DNA of 64,000 nucleotides from Bradyrhizobiaceae bacterium PARB1. GTDB taxonomy: Bacteria > Pseudomonadota > Alphaproteobacteria > Rhizobiales > Xanthobacteraceae. The notes beneath the pieces were generated by a model. The model ran no database searches. It was not told the origin of the DNA and saw only the letters and a program-made list of their open reading frames with translations. Position 1 is the stretch's first letter, and each line of letters starts with the position of its first letter. Shown here one piece after another: positions 7,265-16,318 of the stretch. Location of the stretch: contig NKIY01000005.1 of assembly GCA_002256345.1 (NCBI GenBank), forward strand, positions 500,485 through 564,484, read 5' to 3'. Both the position numbers and the translations under genes were made by a program.

Positions 7265-10200
7265 GTGGCAGGGCGGCAGCGGATCGACCGTGTTCGGCGC
7301 CAATACAATCAATGGGTCGCCAATCAGACCCTTGAGGATTACGCGCTCCGCTTCACCGCGAAGAGCGCGCGCCGCTGGTCCGCCGCCCGGGTTGCCAACA
7401 CTGCCCTCGGCGCCATCTCGTTTCTCGCGCTGGAAGCCATCGGCGGCACCATCACCATCAATTACGGCATGACCAACGCCACGGCGGCGATCCTCGTCGT
7501 CAGCGTCATCATCTTCTGCTGCGGTCTGCCCATTGCCTATCACGCGGCGCGCAGCGGCATCGATATCGACCTTCTCACCCGCGGCGCCGGCTTCGGCTAT
7601 ATCGGCTCGACCATCACCTCGCTGATCTATGCGTCCTTCACTTTCATCTTCTTCGCCATCGAGGCGGTCATCCTCGCCGCGGCGCTGGAGATGTGTTTCG
7701 ATATTCCGCGCCCCATCGGCTATCTGATATCGGCGGTGGTGATCATCCCGCTGGTCACCCACGGCATCACGCTAATCAGCCGATTCCAGCTCTGGACCCA
7801 ACCGATCTGGCTGGTTCTCAATCTCGCCCCTTTCGTCGCCATTGCCTATGCCAGTCGGCAGTCCTTCACCGAATGGACCGCCTATCCCGGCCTGCATGGC
7901 GATCCCAACGGCGGCCTCGACCTGCTGCTGTTCGGAACTGCCGCCGCTGTGATCTTCTCGCTGGTGGCGCAGATCGGCGAACAGGTCGACTTTCTGCGCT
8001 TCCTACCGCGCGACCGCCGGCAATCGAAGGTGAGCTGGTGGATCGCCCTGCTCTGCGCCGGCCCCGGCTGGATCATCGTGGGCGCCGTCAAGCTACTGGC
8101 CGGCTCGTTCCTGGCCTATTTCGCGCTGACCCATGGCGCGACACCGGAACAGGCCGCGGAACCCGCGCATATGTATCTCGAAGCGTTTCGTTACGTGCTG
8201 TCGCAGCCGGATCTGGCATTGGCGCTGACCGGCACCTTCGTGATCCTGTCCCAGCTCAAGATCAACGTCACCAATGCCTATGCGGGCTCCATCGCCTGGT
8301 CGAACTTCTTCTCGCGCCTGACCCATAGCCATCCCGGCCGCGTGGTCTGGGTGGTGTTCAACGTGCTGGTGGCGCTGCTGCTGATGGAAATCGGCGTCTA
8401 CAAGGCGCTGGAACAGACGCTCGCGCTGTATTCCAACGTCGCCATCGCATGGGTCGGCGCGCTGGTCGCCGATCTCGTCATCAACCGTCCGCTCGGACTG
8501 CGCCCGCAGCAGATGGAGTTCAAACGCGCGCATCTCTACGATATCAATCCAGTCGGCGTCGGCGCCATGCTCGCCGCCACCGTGATGTCGGTCAGCGCCT
8601 TCTACGGCCTGTTCGGCCCCACCGCGAAAGCACTGTCTCCCTTCGTCGCTCTCGTCACTGCGCTCGTCACGGCACCGATCATCGCTTATGCTACCGGCGG
8701 AAAATACTACATCGCGCGAAAGCCCAAGCGCGCCTGGCAGAATGTGGAAGCGATCCAGTGCTGCATCTGCGAGCACACATTCGAACATGAGGACATGGCG
8801 CATTGCCCGGCCTATGCCGGCCCGATCTGCTCGCTGTGCTGCTCGCTCGATGCCCGTTGCCACGACCTCTGCAAGCCCCATGCGCGCGTCGATGCGCAGA
8901 TCGCCGCCGCCTTCGGCGGTATCGTGCCGGAGCCGCTGCTGGCGCGGCTCAACTCGCAGCTCGGCCACTATCTCAGCGTCTTTCTTGCCGCCGCAGGACT
9001 AGTCGGGCTGACACTCGCGCTGATCTATCTGCAGACCTCTGCCGCCTCGCCCGGCGACAGCACGGCGGTGTCCGACGTGTTGTGGAAGGTGTTCTTCGCC
9101 CTCGCCATCATCATCGGCGTTGTTGCCTGGTTGTTCGTGCTCGCCAAGCAGAGTCGACGCGCGGCCGAAGCCGAGACCCAGCGGCAGACCACACTGCTGA
9201 TGCAGGAAATCGAGGCGCACAAGCGCACCGATGCCGAATTGCAGCGCGCCAAGGAGGTTGCGGAGTCAGCCAATCTCGCCAAGAGCCGCTATGTGGTCGG
9301 CCTCAGCCACGAGCTGCGCTCGCCGCTCAATGCCATCAGCGGCTATGCGCAGTTACTCGAACAGGACGACAGCCTGCAGACCCGCCCGCGCGAACAGGTG
9401 CGCGTCGTCAAGCGAAGCGCCGATCATTTGTCCGGGCTGATCGACGGCATTCTCGACATTTCCAAGATCGAGGCCGGTCGCCTCTATCTGTCGCGCGACG
9501 AGGTGCGCCTCACCGATTTCCTCGATCAGCTCGTCGGCATGTTCCGGCTGCAGGCGACCGCAAAGGGCATCGAATTCATCTTCCGCCGCCCGCCCGTACT
9601 GCCCGCCGTGGTCTATGCCGACGAGAAGCGCCTGCGGCAGATCCTCATCAACCTGCTTTCCAATGCCATCAAGTTCACGCAGGACGGCAACGTCCAGTTC
9701 GTCATTCACTATCGTAGCCCCGTCGCCGAATTCGAGATCATCGACACCGGTCCCGGCATCCGCGCCGACGATCTTGAGCGCATCTTTGCTCCGTTCGAGC
9801 GCGGCGCGCTCGGTGCCGCCCAGCCGCATACCGGCACCGGCCTCGGTCTCACCATCTCGAAGCTGCTGGCCGGCGTCATGGGCGGCGATATCCGCGTCTC
9901 CAGCGAGGTCGGCACGGGCAGCACCTTTCGCGTGAAGATGCTGCTGTCCGAGGTCAACAACCCCACCCGCACCGCGCCCATCGAAGCTCCGATCCTCGGC
10001 TATCACGGCCCGCGCAAGACCATCCTCGTCACCGACGACGACCCGAGCCAGCGCGACCTCCTGCGCCAGGTGCTCACCCCGCTCGGCTTCATCCTGCTCA
10101 GCGCGCCAGACGGCCCGGCCTGTCTCAGTCTCGCCCAGCACTGCCGTCCGGACATGTTCCTGCTGGACATCTCGATGCCCGGCATGGATGGCTGGACCGT

Positions 10201-10636
10201 CGCCGAGACGCTGCGCGCCACCGGCCATCATCAGGCGCGCATACTGATGGTCTCCGCCAGCGCGCTGGAAGCCCATGGCGCGCCGCTCGCGCAGCCATTC
10301 CACGATGGCTATCTGATGAAGCCCGTGGAGCTGCCGCGCCTCCTCGAAATGATCGGCCAGCTCCTCAAGATCGAGTGGCGCTACGATCGCGACGAGACCG
10401 CAGCCGAACAGCACTGGACACCGGACGACACCTGCCCGCCCGCACATCGTATCGATCAGCTGATCAGCCTCGGCGAGATGGGCCACATCCGCGCCATCCA
10501 GATGAAGCTCGACGAGATCGGTGCCGAACATCCCGAGCACATGGCCTTCGTCGCGCAGATGCGCATGCTGATCGATCGCTTCGATCTCGACCAGTACATG
10601 TCTCTCCTCAAGACGTTGCAGACACATGACTCCTGA
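7265..10636 (+). CDS. NCS1-permease/histidine kinase/receiver fusion
   Basis: A 1123-residue membrane sensor. Residues about 20-490 look like a complete NCS1-family nucleobase/allantoin/hydantoin:cation symporter with ten or more hydrophobic segments (for example GAISFLALEAIGGTITINYG). Residues 499-536 form a cysteine cluster (Cys499, 500, 502, 514, 522, 525, 526, 532, 536), probably metal-binding. Two further membrane segments follow (about 560-640), then a coiled coil, a HisKA domain with phospho-acceptor His682 in LSHELRSPLN, an HATPase domain (NLLSNAIKF, DTGPGI, GTGLGLTISK) and a REC domain with Asp968 in LLDISMPGMDG. A tail of about 80 residues follows. The start is a GTG at 7265 preceded by AGGAG. 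The next gene overlaps its end by 11 bases. Divergent from the urt-fmd operon, it may sense extracellular nitrogen compounds; ligand and transport ability are unknown. Confidence 0.88.
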   Translation: MAGRQRIDRVRRQYNQWVANQTLEDYALRFTAKSARRWSAARVANTALGAISFLALEAIGGTITINYGMTNATAAILVVSVIIFCCGLPIAYHAARSGIDIDLLTRGAGFGYIGSTITSLIYASFTFIFFAIEAVILAAALEMCFDIPRPIGYLISAVVIIPLVTHGITLISRFQLWTQPIWLVLNLAPFVAIAYASRQSFTEWTAYPGLHGDPNGGLDLLLFGTAAAVIFSLVAQIGEQVDFLRFLPRDRRQSKVSWWIALLCAGPGWIIVGAVKLLAGSFLAYFALTHGATPEQAAEPAHMYLEAFRYVLSQPDLALALTGTFVILSQLKINVTNAYAGSIAWSNFFSRLTHSHPGRVVWVVFNVLVALLLMEIGVYKALEQTLALYSNVAIAWVGALVADLVINRPLGLRPQQMEFKRAHLYDINPVGVGAMLAATVMSVSAFYGLFGPTAKALSPFVALVTALVTAPIIAYATGGKYYIARKPKRAWQNVEAIQCCICEHTFEHEDMAHCPAYAGPICSLCCSLDARCHDLCKPHARVDAQIAAAFGGIVPEPLLARLNSQLGHYLSVFLAAAGLVGLTLALIYLQTSAASPGDSTAVSDVLWKVFFALAIIIGVVAWLFVLAKQSRRAAEAETQRQTTLLMQEIEAHKRTDAELQRAKEVAESANLAKSRYVVGLSHELRSPLNAISGYAQLLEQDDSLQTRPREQVRVVKRSADHLSGLIDGILDISKIEAGRLYLSRDEVRLTDFLDQLVGMFRLQATAKGIEFIFRRPPVLPAVVYADEKRLRQILINLLSNAIKFTQDGNVQFVIHYRSPVAEFEIIDTGPGIRADDLERIFAPFERGALGAAQPHTGTGLGLTISKLLAGVMGGDIRVSSEVGTGSTFRVKMLLSEVNNPTRTAPIEAPILGYHGPRKTILVTDDDPSQRDLLRQVLTPLGFILLSAPDGPACLSLAQHCRPDMFLLDISMPGMDGWTVAETLRATGHHQARILMVSASALEAHGAPLAQPFHDGYLMKPVELPRLLEMIGQLLKIEWRYDRDETAAEQHWTPDDTCPPAHRIDQLISLGEMGHIRAIQMKLDEIGAEHPEHMAFVAQMRMLIDRFDLDQYMSLLKTLQTHDS

Positions 10637-11561
10637 ACCCAAGATATCAGATGCCAAGAAACGCGACGTTGCCCTCGTGGTGGATGACAGCCCCGATACG
10701 CTCCGGCTCCTGACCGACGCGCTGGACGGTGCCGGCATGACCGTCATGGTCGCACTCGATGGCGCCGGCGCCATGCGCATCGTCGAACAGATCACGCCGG
10801 ACATCGTGCTTCTCGATGCTGTGATGCCAGGTATCGACGGATTCGAGACATGCCGTCGCCTCAAGCGCGATGCGGGCCTCGCCGATGTCCCGGTGATCTT
10901 CATGACCGGCCTCAGCGAGACCGCCCATATCGTCCGTGGCCTGGAAGCCGGCGGCGTCGATTATGTCACCAAACCCATCGTGATCGAGGAGATGCTGGCG
11001 CGCATCCGCGTCCATCTCGCCAATGCGCGCCTCACCCAAAGCGCCCGCGCCGCCCTCGACGTGTCCGGTCGCTTCCTGCTCGCCGTCAACAAGCGCGGCG
11101 AGGTGCTGTGGGCAACGCCGCAGGCGCAGAAGCTGCTGAGCGATCATCTGATCGCGGGCATCGACGACACATTGCGACTACCGGCCACGCTACTGCAGTG
11201 GCTCGACCAGATGCAGAAGCCAGCCGCAAGGCCGGCTCCGTCCGCGCCTTTCACCGACAACGAATTGCTCCGCTTGAACTATATGGGCAAGGCGGGCCCA
11301 GACGAATTCCTGCTCCGTCTCGCCAAGGACGGCACCGCCGCCGTGCCCAGCGAATTCAGCAGGGAGCTCGGCCTCACCGCCCGCGAAGGCGAGGTGTTGT
11401 CCTGGCTCAGCAAGGGCAAGAGCAATCGCGACATCGCGCAGATCCTTGGCCTCTCGCCGCGCACGGTCGACAAGCATCTGGAGCAGATCTACGCCAAGCT
11501 CGGCGTCGAGAACCGTACAGCCGCTGCTGCCGTCGCGGTGAATGCCACGCAGCGTCGGTAA
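10626..11561 (+). CDS. Response regulator, REC plus LuxR-type DNA-binding domain
   Basis: Transcription factor of 311 residues, the likely output partner of the permease-kinase. An N-terminal REC domain (about 14-135) has the acidic pair in VVDDSP, phospho-acceptor Asp64 in IVLLDAVMPG and Lys in VTKP. A linker of about 110 residues without a recognised family is followed by a C-terminal LuxR/NarL helix-turn-helix (LTAREGEVLSWLSKGKSNRDIAQILGL...). The start ATG lies inside the last codons of the kinase, so the two are translationally coupled. Because the kinase already has its own REC domain, the pair implies either a phosphorelay or a branched output. Targets are not visible; the adjacent urt operon is the obvious candidate. 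Confidence 0.9.
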   Translation: MTPEPKISDAKKRDVALVVDDSPDTLRLLTDALDGAGMTVMVALDGAGAMRIVEQITPDIVLLDAVMPGIDGFETCRRLKRDAGLADVPVIFMTGLSETAHIVRGLEAGGVDYVTKPIVIEEMLARIRVHLANARLTQSARAALDVSGRFLLAVNKRGEVLWATPQAQKLLSDHLIAGIDDTLRLPATLLQWLDQMQKPAARPAPSAPFTDNELLRLNYMGKAGPDEFLLRLAKDGTAAVPSEFSRELGLTAREGEVLSWLSKGKSNRDIAQILGLSPRTVDKHLEQIYAKLGVENRTAAAAVAVNATQRR

Positions 11562-11643
11562 TAAGCGCTCAACCAAGTTTCATCGAGGAACCGTCGCAGC
11601 CGGTCGGCCACGCCGCATGCCGCCGCCGCGCTGCAATGCGAAA

Positions 11644-11685
11644 TGTCAAATTCGCCATTGACAGATAAATTCGCTAATATCTAAT
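11644..11685 (+). promoter_or_regulatory. Candidate promoter with overlapping palindrome
   Basis: A perfect -35 hexamer TTGACA at 11658-11663 is followed after 16 bases by TCTAAT at 11680-11685, a near-consensus sigma-70 promoter for the binding-protein gene at 11752. The -35 hexamer is also the right arm of an inverted repeat, TGTCAA-N8-TTGACA (11644-11663), so a bound repressor would block polymerase. The IclR-family protein encoded nearby is one possible ligand of this site. Surrounding DNA is locally A+T-rich. Confidence 0.5.
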
Positions 11686-11751
11686 CTTTCCAAAAACAGA
11701 CGACCAAGCAAAACGGCCCCGGCAGACGGGCCACTTTCGGGAGAGAAACAC

Positions 11752-12969
11752 ATGACGCGCCACGTGCTGGCGTGGGCGACTGCGCTCGCGCTTTCGACCA
11801 CCGCCGTTTCCACACCATCCCTTGCGCAGGTCTCCGACGACGTCGTCCGCATCGGCGTGCTGACCGACCTGTCGAGCTGGGGCCGCGACAACAGCGGTCC
11901 AGGCTCAGTCGAAGCCGCGAAAATGGCAGTCGAGGAATTCGGCAAGACCGTGCTCGGTAAACCCATCGAGATCATCAGCGCCGACCACCAGATGAAGTCC
12001 GATGTCGGCGTGCAGATCGCGCGCAACTGGTTCGACAATGGCAAGGTCGACGCCGTAGTCGATATCCCGAATTCCGCCATCGCCATTGCGGTTCACAATC
12101 TCGCCCGCGAGCGCAACAGGATCGCGCTGCTGTCCGGTCCGGGATCGAGCGCCCTCACGGATGAGCTGTGCAGCCCGAACACGGTGCAGTTCACCTACGA
12201 CACCTATGCCCTGTCGAAAGTGACCGCCTCTGCCGTGGTCGCGGAGGGCGGCAAGTCCTGGTACTTCATCACGGCCGACTATGCCTTCGGCAGCCAGCTC
12301 GAGAACGACGCCACACGCTTCATCAAGGCCAGTGGCGGCACCGTGGTCGGCGGCGTCCGCCATCCCACCAATACGGCAGATTTCTCGTCCTTCGCCCTGC
12401 AGGCGCAGAATTCGAAGGCCAATGTCGTCGCCTTCGCCAATGCCGGCCAGGACACCGACAATTCCATCAAGCAGGCCGGCGAATTCGGCCTCGTTAAAGG
12501 CGGCCAGAAGCTGGTTGGCCTGCTGATGTTCGATACCGACGTGCACGCCATCGGCCTTGACGCCGCGCAGGGCACCTATCTCACCACAGCGTCCTACTGG
12601 AACATGGACGACAGGACGCGTGCCTGGTCGAAGAAGTTCTTCGCCAAGACGAATGTGATGCCGACCATGATCCAGACCGGCGTCTATGGCTCGGTGCTGC
12701 ATTATCTCAAGGCCATCAAGGCCGCCGGCACCGACGATCCCGCCAAGGTGATGGCGAAGATGCGGGAGTTGCCCATCGAGGACACTTTCGTCCATGGCGG
12801 CAAGCTGCGCGAGGACGGCCGCGTGATCCGCGACATGTATCTCGCCAAGGTCAAGAAGCCTTCGGAGTCCAAGGAACCGTGGGACTATCTCGACATCGTC
12901 AAGACGGTGAAGGGCGAGGACGCGTACCGCCCCGTCTCGGAATCCAAGTGCCCGCTGCTGAAGAAGTGA
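11752..12969 (+). CDS. LivK-type ABC substrate-binding protein
   Basis: Periplasmic binding protein of the branched-chain amino acid/aromatic acid class (Peripla_BP_6), 405 residues. A cleavable signal peptide ends near PSLAQ, and the mature protein starts with the typical VVRIGVLTDLSSWGRDNSG. Such proteins bind amino acids, amides or aromatic acids for LivHMGF-type importers. No LivHMGF permease or ATPase genes are next to it, so it is an orphan component here. It is followed after only a few bases by a flavin dehydrogenase, suggesting that the ligand is the substrate or precursor of that catabolic enzyme. The start ATG has GGGAG upstream. Confidence 0.85.
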   Translation: MTRHVLAWATALALSTTAVSTPSLAQVSDDVVRIGVLTDLSSWGRDNSGPGSVEAAKMAVEEFGKTVLGKPIEIISADHQMKSDVGVQIARNWFDNGKVDAVVDIPNSAIAIAVHNLARERNRIALLSGPGSSALTDELCSPNTVQFTYDTYALSKVTASAVVAEGGKSWYFITADYAFGSQLENDATRFIKASGGTVVGGVRHPTNTADFSSFALQAQNSKANVVAFANAGQDTDNSIKQAGEFGLVKGGQKLVGLLMFDTDVHAIGLDAAQGTYLTTASYWNMDDRTRAWSKKFFAKTNVMPTMIQTGVYGSVLHYLKAIKAAGTDDPAKVMAKMRELPIEDTFVHGGKLREDGRVIRDMYLAKVKKPSESKEPWDYLDIVKTVKGEDAYRPVSESKCPLLKK

Positions 12970-12976
12970 GGTGACC

Positions 12977-14701
12977 ATGGCCAGCGATCCAGCAACTGCA
13001 ATCGAGACCCATGAGTGCGACGTGCTGGTCGCTGGCTCCGGTTGTTCCGGCATGTCGGCGGCAATCACCGCCAGGCATGGCGGTCTCGACGTCCTGATCG
13101 TCGAGAAAGAGCCCCGCTTTGGCGGCACGACTGCACGCTCCGGCGGCTGGCTGTGGGTGCCTGGTACATCACTGGCGAAGGCATGGGGCATCCATGAAAG
13201 CCCCGATCAGGCTCGCACCTATCTCCGGCACGAGGCGGGCAACAGTTTCGACGCTGCACGCGTCGATGCCTTTCTGACCGCGGGTCCGGAGGCGATCGAC
13301 TTCTTCACCACGCAGACCGCCGTGCGCTTCGACATGCCGCTGACCTTCCCGGACTACGACGCCGAAGCGCCGGGCGGCACCCAGGGCGGTCGCTCCATGG
13401 TGGCACGACCGTTCGACGGGCGCGAACTCGGCGACAACATCAAGAACATCGGCGCGCCGCTGCCCGAACTCACCGTGTTCGGCATCATGCTGGGCTCTGG
13501 TAAGGACATCATCCATTTCATGCGCGCGACCAAGTCGCTGACCTCGGCGATCTATGTGGCCAAGCGGTTGTCGAAACATCTGAGGGATGTACTCAGCCAC
13601 GGCCGCGGCATGACGCTGACCAACGGCAATGCGCTCGCCGGCCGTCTTGCCAAGTCGGCCTTCGATCTCAAGATCCCGCTATGGCTCTCGTCGCCGGTGC
13701 GCGAGCTGATCGTGGAGAACGGACATGTGCGTGGCGCCATCGTCGAGCGTGACGGCAAGCGCGTGCGTGTCATCGCGCGTCGCGGCGTCGTGCTTGCCTG
13801 CGGCGGCTTCCCGCACGATGTCGAGCGCCGCAAGGCCATGTTCCCGCATGCGCCCACAGGTCGCGAGCATTATTCGCCCGGTCCCACCGGCAATACCGGC
13901 GACGGCCTTCGCCTCGCCGAGACCGCCGGCGGCCGTGTGGAGGACTCGCTGCCGAACGCCGCGGCCTGGGTGCCGGTTTCGGTCACCACGCGCAAGGATG
14001 GCAGCAAGGGCGTGATGCCGCATTTCATCGACCGCGCGAAGCCGGGCGTCATCGCCGTGCTGCGCGACGGCACCCGCTTCGCCAATGAAGGCAACTCCTA
14101 TCACGCCTTCGTTCAGGAGATGATGCGCGCGACCAAGCCGGGCGACGAGATGGCTGCCTGGCTCGTCTGCGATCACCAGGCGCTGCGCCAGTATGGCCTC
14201 GGCGCCGTTCCGCCTTTCCCCATGCCCATCGGCCGCTACCTGCGCTCGGGCTATCTCATCAAGGGCGCGACACTGGACGAACTCGCGAACAATGCCGGGA
14301 TCGATGCGACTGCCTTCGCGAAGACCGTCGCACAATTCAACACCGCCGCTGCGAACGGTCACGATCCCGCCTTCGGCAAGGGCTCGCGTGCCTATAACCG
14401 CTATCAGGGCGACGCCCAGCATGGCCCCAACCCTTGCGTGGCGCCGATCGAGAGCGGGCCGTTCTACGCCATCAAGATGGTGATCGGCGATCTTGGCACC
14501 TATGCGGGCATCAAGACCGACGCCCATGCGCGCGCGCTGGACGGCAATGGCGAGGTGATCGGCGGGCTCTATGCCGCCGGCAACGACATGGCGAGCATCA
14601 TGGGCGGTAACTATCCCGGCGCCGGCATCACGCTCGGCCCTGCCCTCACCTTCGGCTATATCGCCGGCCGTCATCTCGCCGGCAAACCGGTGGCGGCCTA
14701 G
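12977..14701 (+). CDS. FAD-dependent dehydrogenase (fumarate reductase/ketosteroid dehydrogenase-like)
   Basis: Flavoprotein of 574 residues in the FAD_binding_2 family, which includes fumarate reductases and 3-ketosteroid delta-1-dehydrogenases. The N-terminal dinucleotide fold (CDVLVAGSGCSGMSAAITA, then IVEKEPRFGGTTARSGGWLW) and the C-terminal FAD segment (GLYAAGNDMASIMGGNYPGAG) are both present. There is no signal peptide, so it acts in the cytoplasm. I use the ATG at 12977 because of the GAGGTG before it; a GTG occurs two codons upstream. It sits between a binding-protein gene and a short-chain dehydrogenase, consistent with a small oxidative pathway. A steroid substrate is possible but not shown. 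Confidence 0.85.
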   Translation: MASDPATAIETHECDVLVAGSGCSGMSAAITARHGGLDVLIVEKEPRFGGTTARSGGWLWVPGTSLAKAWGIHESPDQARTYLRHEAGNSFDAARVDAFLTAGPEAIDFFTTQTAVRFDMPLTFPDYDAEAPGGTQGGRSMVARPFDGRELGDNIKNIGAPLPELTVFGIMLGSGKDIIHFMRATKSLTSAIYVAKRLSKHLRDVLSHGRGMTLTNGNALAGRLAKSAFDLKIPLWLSSPVRELIVENGHVRGAIVERDGKRVRVIARRGVVLACGGFPHDVERRKAMFPHAPTGREHYSPGPTGNTGDGLRLAETAGGRVEDSLPNAAAWVPVSVTTRKDGSKGVMPHFIDRAKPGVIAVLRDGTRFANEGNSYHAFVQEMMRATKPGDEMAAWLVCDHQALRQYGLGAVPPFPMPIGRYLRSGYLIKGATLDELANNAGIDATAFAKTVAQFNTAAANGHDPAFGKGSRAYNRYQGDAQHGPNPCVAPIESGPFYAIKMVIGDLGTYAGIKTDAHARALDGNGEVIGGLYAAGNDMASIMGGNYPGAGITLGPALTFGYIAGRHLAGKPVAA

Positions 14702-14703
14702 CC

Positions 14704-15471
14704 ATGACCGTGTTCGCACCCGATCTGCTGCTCGGCCAGCTCGCCCTCGTCACCGGCGCCGGCAATGGCAACGGCCGCGCCATCGCGCTCGGCCTCGCCG
14801 CTCATGGCGCCGAGGTGATCGTAACGGATATCGATGGCGAGGCCGCAGCCGATACGGCCCGCGAGATCAATGCCCGCGGCGAGCGCTCATGGCACCACCG
14901 GCTCGACGTCACGAATGTCGAGGCCTGCCGCGCGCTCGCGGATATCATCCGCCAACAGGCCGGCGACATCTCCATCCTCGTCAACAATGCGGGCATCATC
15001 ATCCGCGAGGGCATCGATTCCGACCGCGCGGCCGAGAACTGGCGCCGCGTGCTCGACGTCAATCTCAACGGTGTCTTCAATGTCACCCACGCCATTCTGC
15101 CGGCTTTGCGCGCTCGGCACGGCAGCGTGATCAATCTCGGCTCCATCGCGTCCTTCGTGGGTGTCGCCGATACGCTCGGTTATTCGCCATCCAAAGGCGG
15201 GGTAAAACTCCTGACTCAGGCGCTCGCGCGCGAACTCGCGAAAGACGGCGTACGCGTGAATGCACTCGCGCCGGGCGTGATCGAAACCGCCATGACCGAG
15301 GGCACGCGCAACGATCCCGTCCGCCTCGCCGGCTTCCTCGGCCGTACACCGCTCGGTCGCGTCGGCCAGCCGTCAGAGCTTGTTGGGCCCGTGGTGTTCC
15401 TCGCCTCCGACATGGCCTCATATGTGAACGGCGTGACCTTGCCGGTGGATGGCGGCTTCCTCGCCGTGTAA
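14704..15471 (+). CDS. Short-chain dehydrogenase/reductase (SDR)
   Basis: Classical SDR oxidoreductase of 255 residues. The cofactor loop reads TGAGNGNGRAIALG near residue 18, the NNAG motif is present, and the catalytic residues are visible as Ser in NLGSIASF and Tyr/Lys in YSPSKGG. The PG motif (LAPGVIETAM) follows. Acidic residues after the second strand (TDIDGE) favour NAD(H) over NADP(H). It begins 2 bases after the flavin dehydrogenase stop, so the two are almost certainly cotranscribed and may act on the same carbon skeleton. The substrate is unknown. Confidence 0.9.
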   Translation: MTVFAPDLLLGQLALVTGAGNGNGRAIALGLAAHGAEVIVTDIDGEAAADTAREINARGERSWHHRLDVTNVEACRALADIIRQQAGDISILVNNAGIIIREGIDSDRAAENWRRVLDVNLNGVFNVTHAILPALRARHGSVINLGSIASFVGVADTLGYSPSKGGVKLLTQALARELAKDGVRVNALAPGVIETAMTEGTRNDPVRLAGFLGRTPLGRVGQPSELVGPVVFLASDMASYVNGVTLPVDGGFLAV

Positions 15472-15496
15472 TGTCGCGCTCTGAGTTGGGGCAAGC

Positions 15497-16282
15497 ATGG
15501 CTAAAGAGAGTCGCGGCATCCAGTCGATCGAGGTCGGTGGTGAATTGCTGCAAGCGCTGACGCGCAATGGTGAACCGATGATGCTGCGCGATCTCGCGCG
15601 CGAAGCCGGCATGGCGCCGGCAAAGGCACATCCCTATCTCGTCAGTTTTTCACGCATCGGCCTGATCGAGCAGGACCCGACCACGGGACGCTACGAATTC
15701 GGGCCGCTCGCCCTCGAACTCGGCATCGTCACGCTGCGGCGGCTCTCCGCCGTGCGTGTCGCAACGCCAGCGATCACTGCGCTTGCAGCGCAGATCGACC
15801 ACGCGGTCTCGCTGGCGATCTGGGGCACTCATGGACCGACGGTGGTGCGGCTGGAAGAACCGAGTCATCCCGTCCACATCGCCATGCGCGTCGGCTCCAC
15901 CATGTCGCTGCTCGAGACTGCGACCGGCCGCATCTTCGCAGCCTTCCTGCCTCCGGCCACCATCACGGCGGCGCTCGATGAGGGCCTCGATCGCCTCTCC
16001 ATCGGCTATGATCCGAAGCGCGAGACCGAAGGGCCGGCCATCGACAAGATTCTGGCCGATGTCCGCAGCCGCGGCCTCGCCCGCGCCGTCGGCGAGCCCC
16101 TGCGCGGCGTCAACGCGTTTTCCGCGCCGGTGTTCGATCACAGCGGCACCGTTGTCCTCTCCGTCACCGCCATGGGCGCCGTCGGCACCTTCGACGTCAA
16201 CTGGAACAGTGCCATCGCCAAGGCGCTGCTCGACTGCACGCATGCGATCTCGCGCCGGCTCGGGCATGGCGTGAAGGACTAG
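15497..16282 (+). CDS. IclR-family transcriptional regulator
   Basis: DNA-binding regulator of 261 residues: an N-terminal winged helix-turn-helix (about 10-70; LRDLAREAGMAPAKAHPYL) and a C-terminal IclR effector domain (about 85-255). It follows the SDR gene by 25 bases on the same strand, so it probably belongs to the same operon and autoregulates it. Likely targets are the catabolic genes before it and the ABC transporter genes after it; palindromes at 11644-11663 and 16319-16333 are candidate binding sites. The effector is unknown. Confidence 0.88.
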   Translation: MAKESRGIQSIEVGGELLQALTRNGEPMMLRDLAREAGMAPAKAHPYLVSFSRIGLIEQDPTTGRYEFGPLALELGIVTLRRLSAVRVATPAITALAAQIDHAVSLAIWGTHGPTVVRLEEPSHPVHIAMRVGSTMSLLETATGRIFAAFLPPATITAALDEGLDRLSIGYDPKRETEGPAIDKILADVRSRGLARAVGEPLRGVNAFSAPVFDHSGTVVLSVTAMGAVGTFDVNWNSAIAKALLDCTHAISRRLGHGVKD

Positions 16283-16318
16283 CGGCACGGTAGCGCTGCA
16301 CAAGATCCCTGCGCGACA

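Noticed and set aside
9353-10903. 516-codon minus-strand open frame opposite the kinase
   Set aside because: Lies entirely antisense to conserved kinase and receiver domains and has no recognisable motif.
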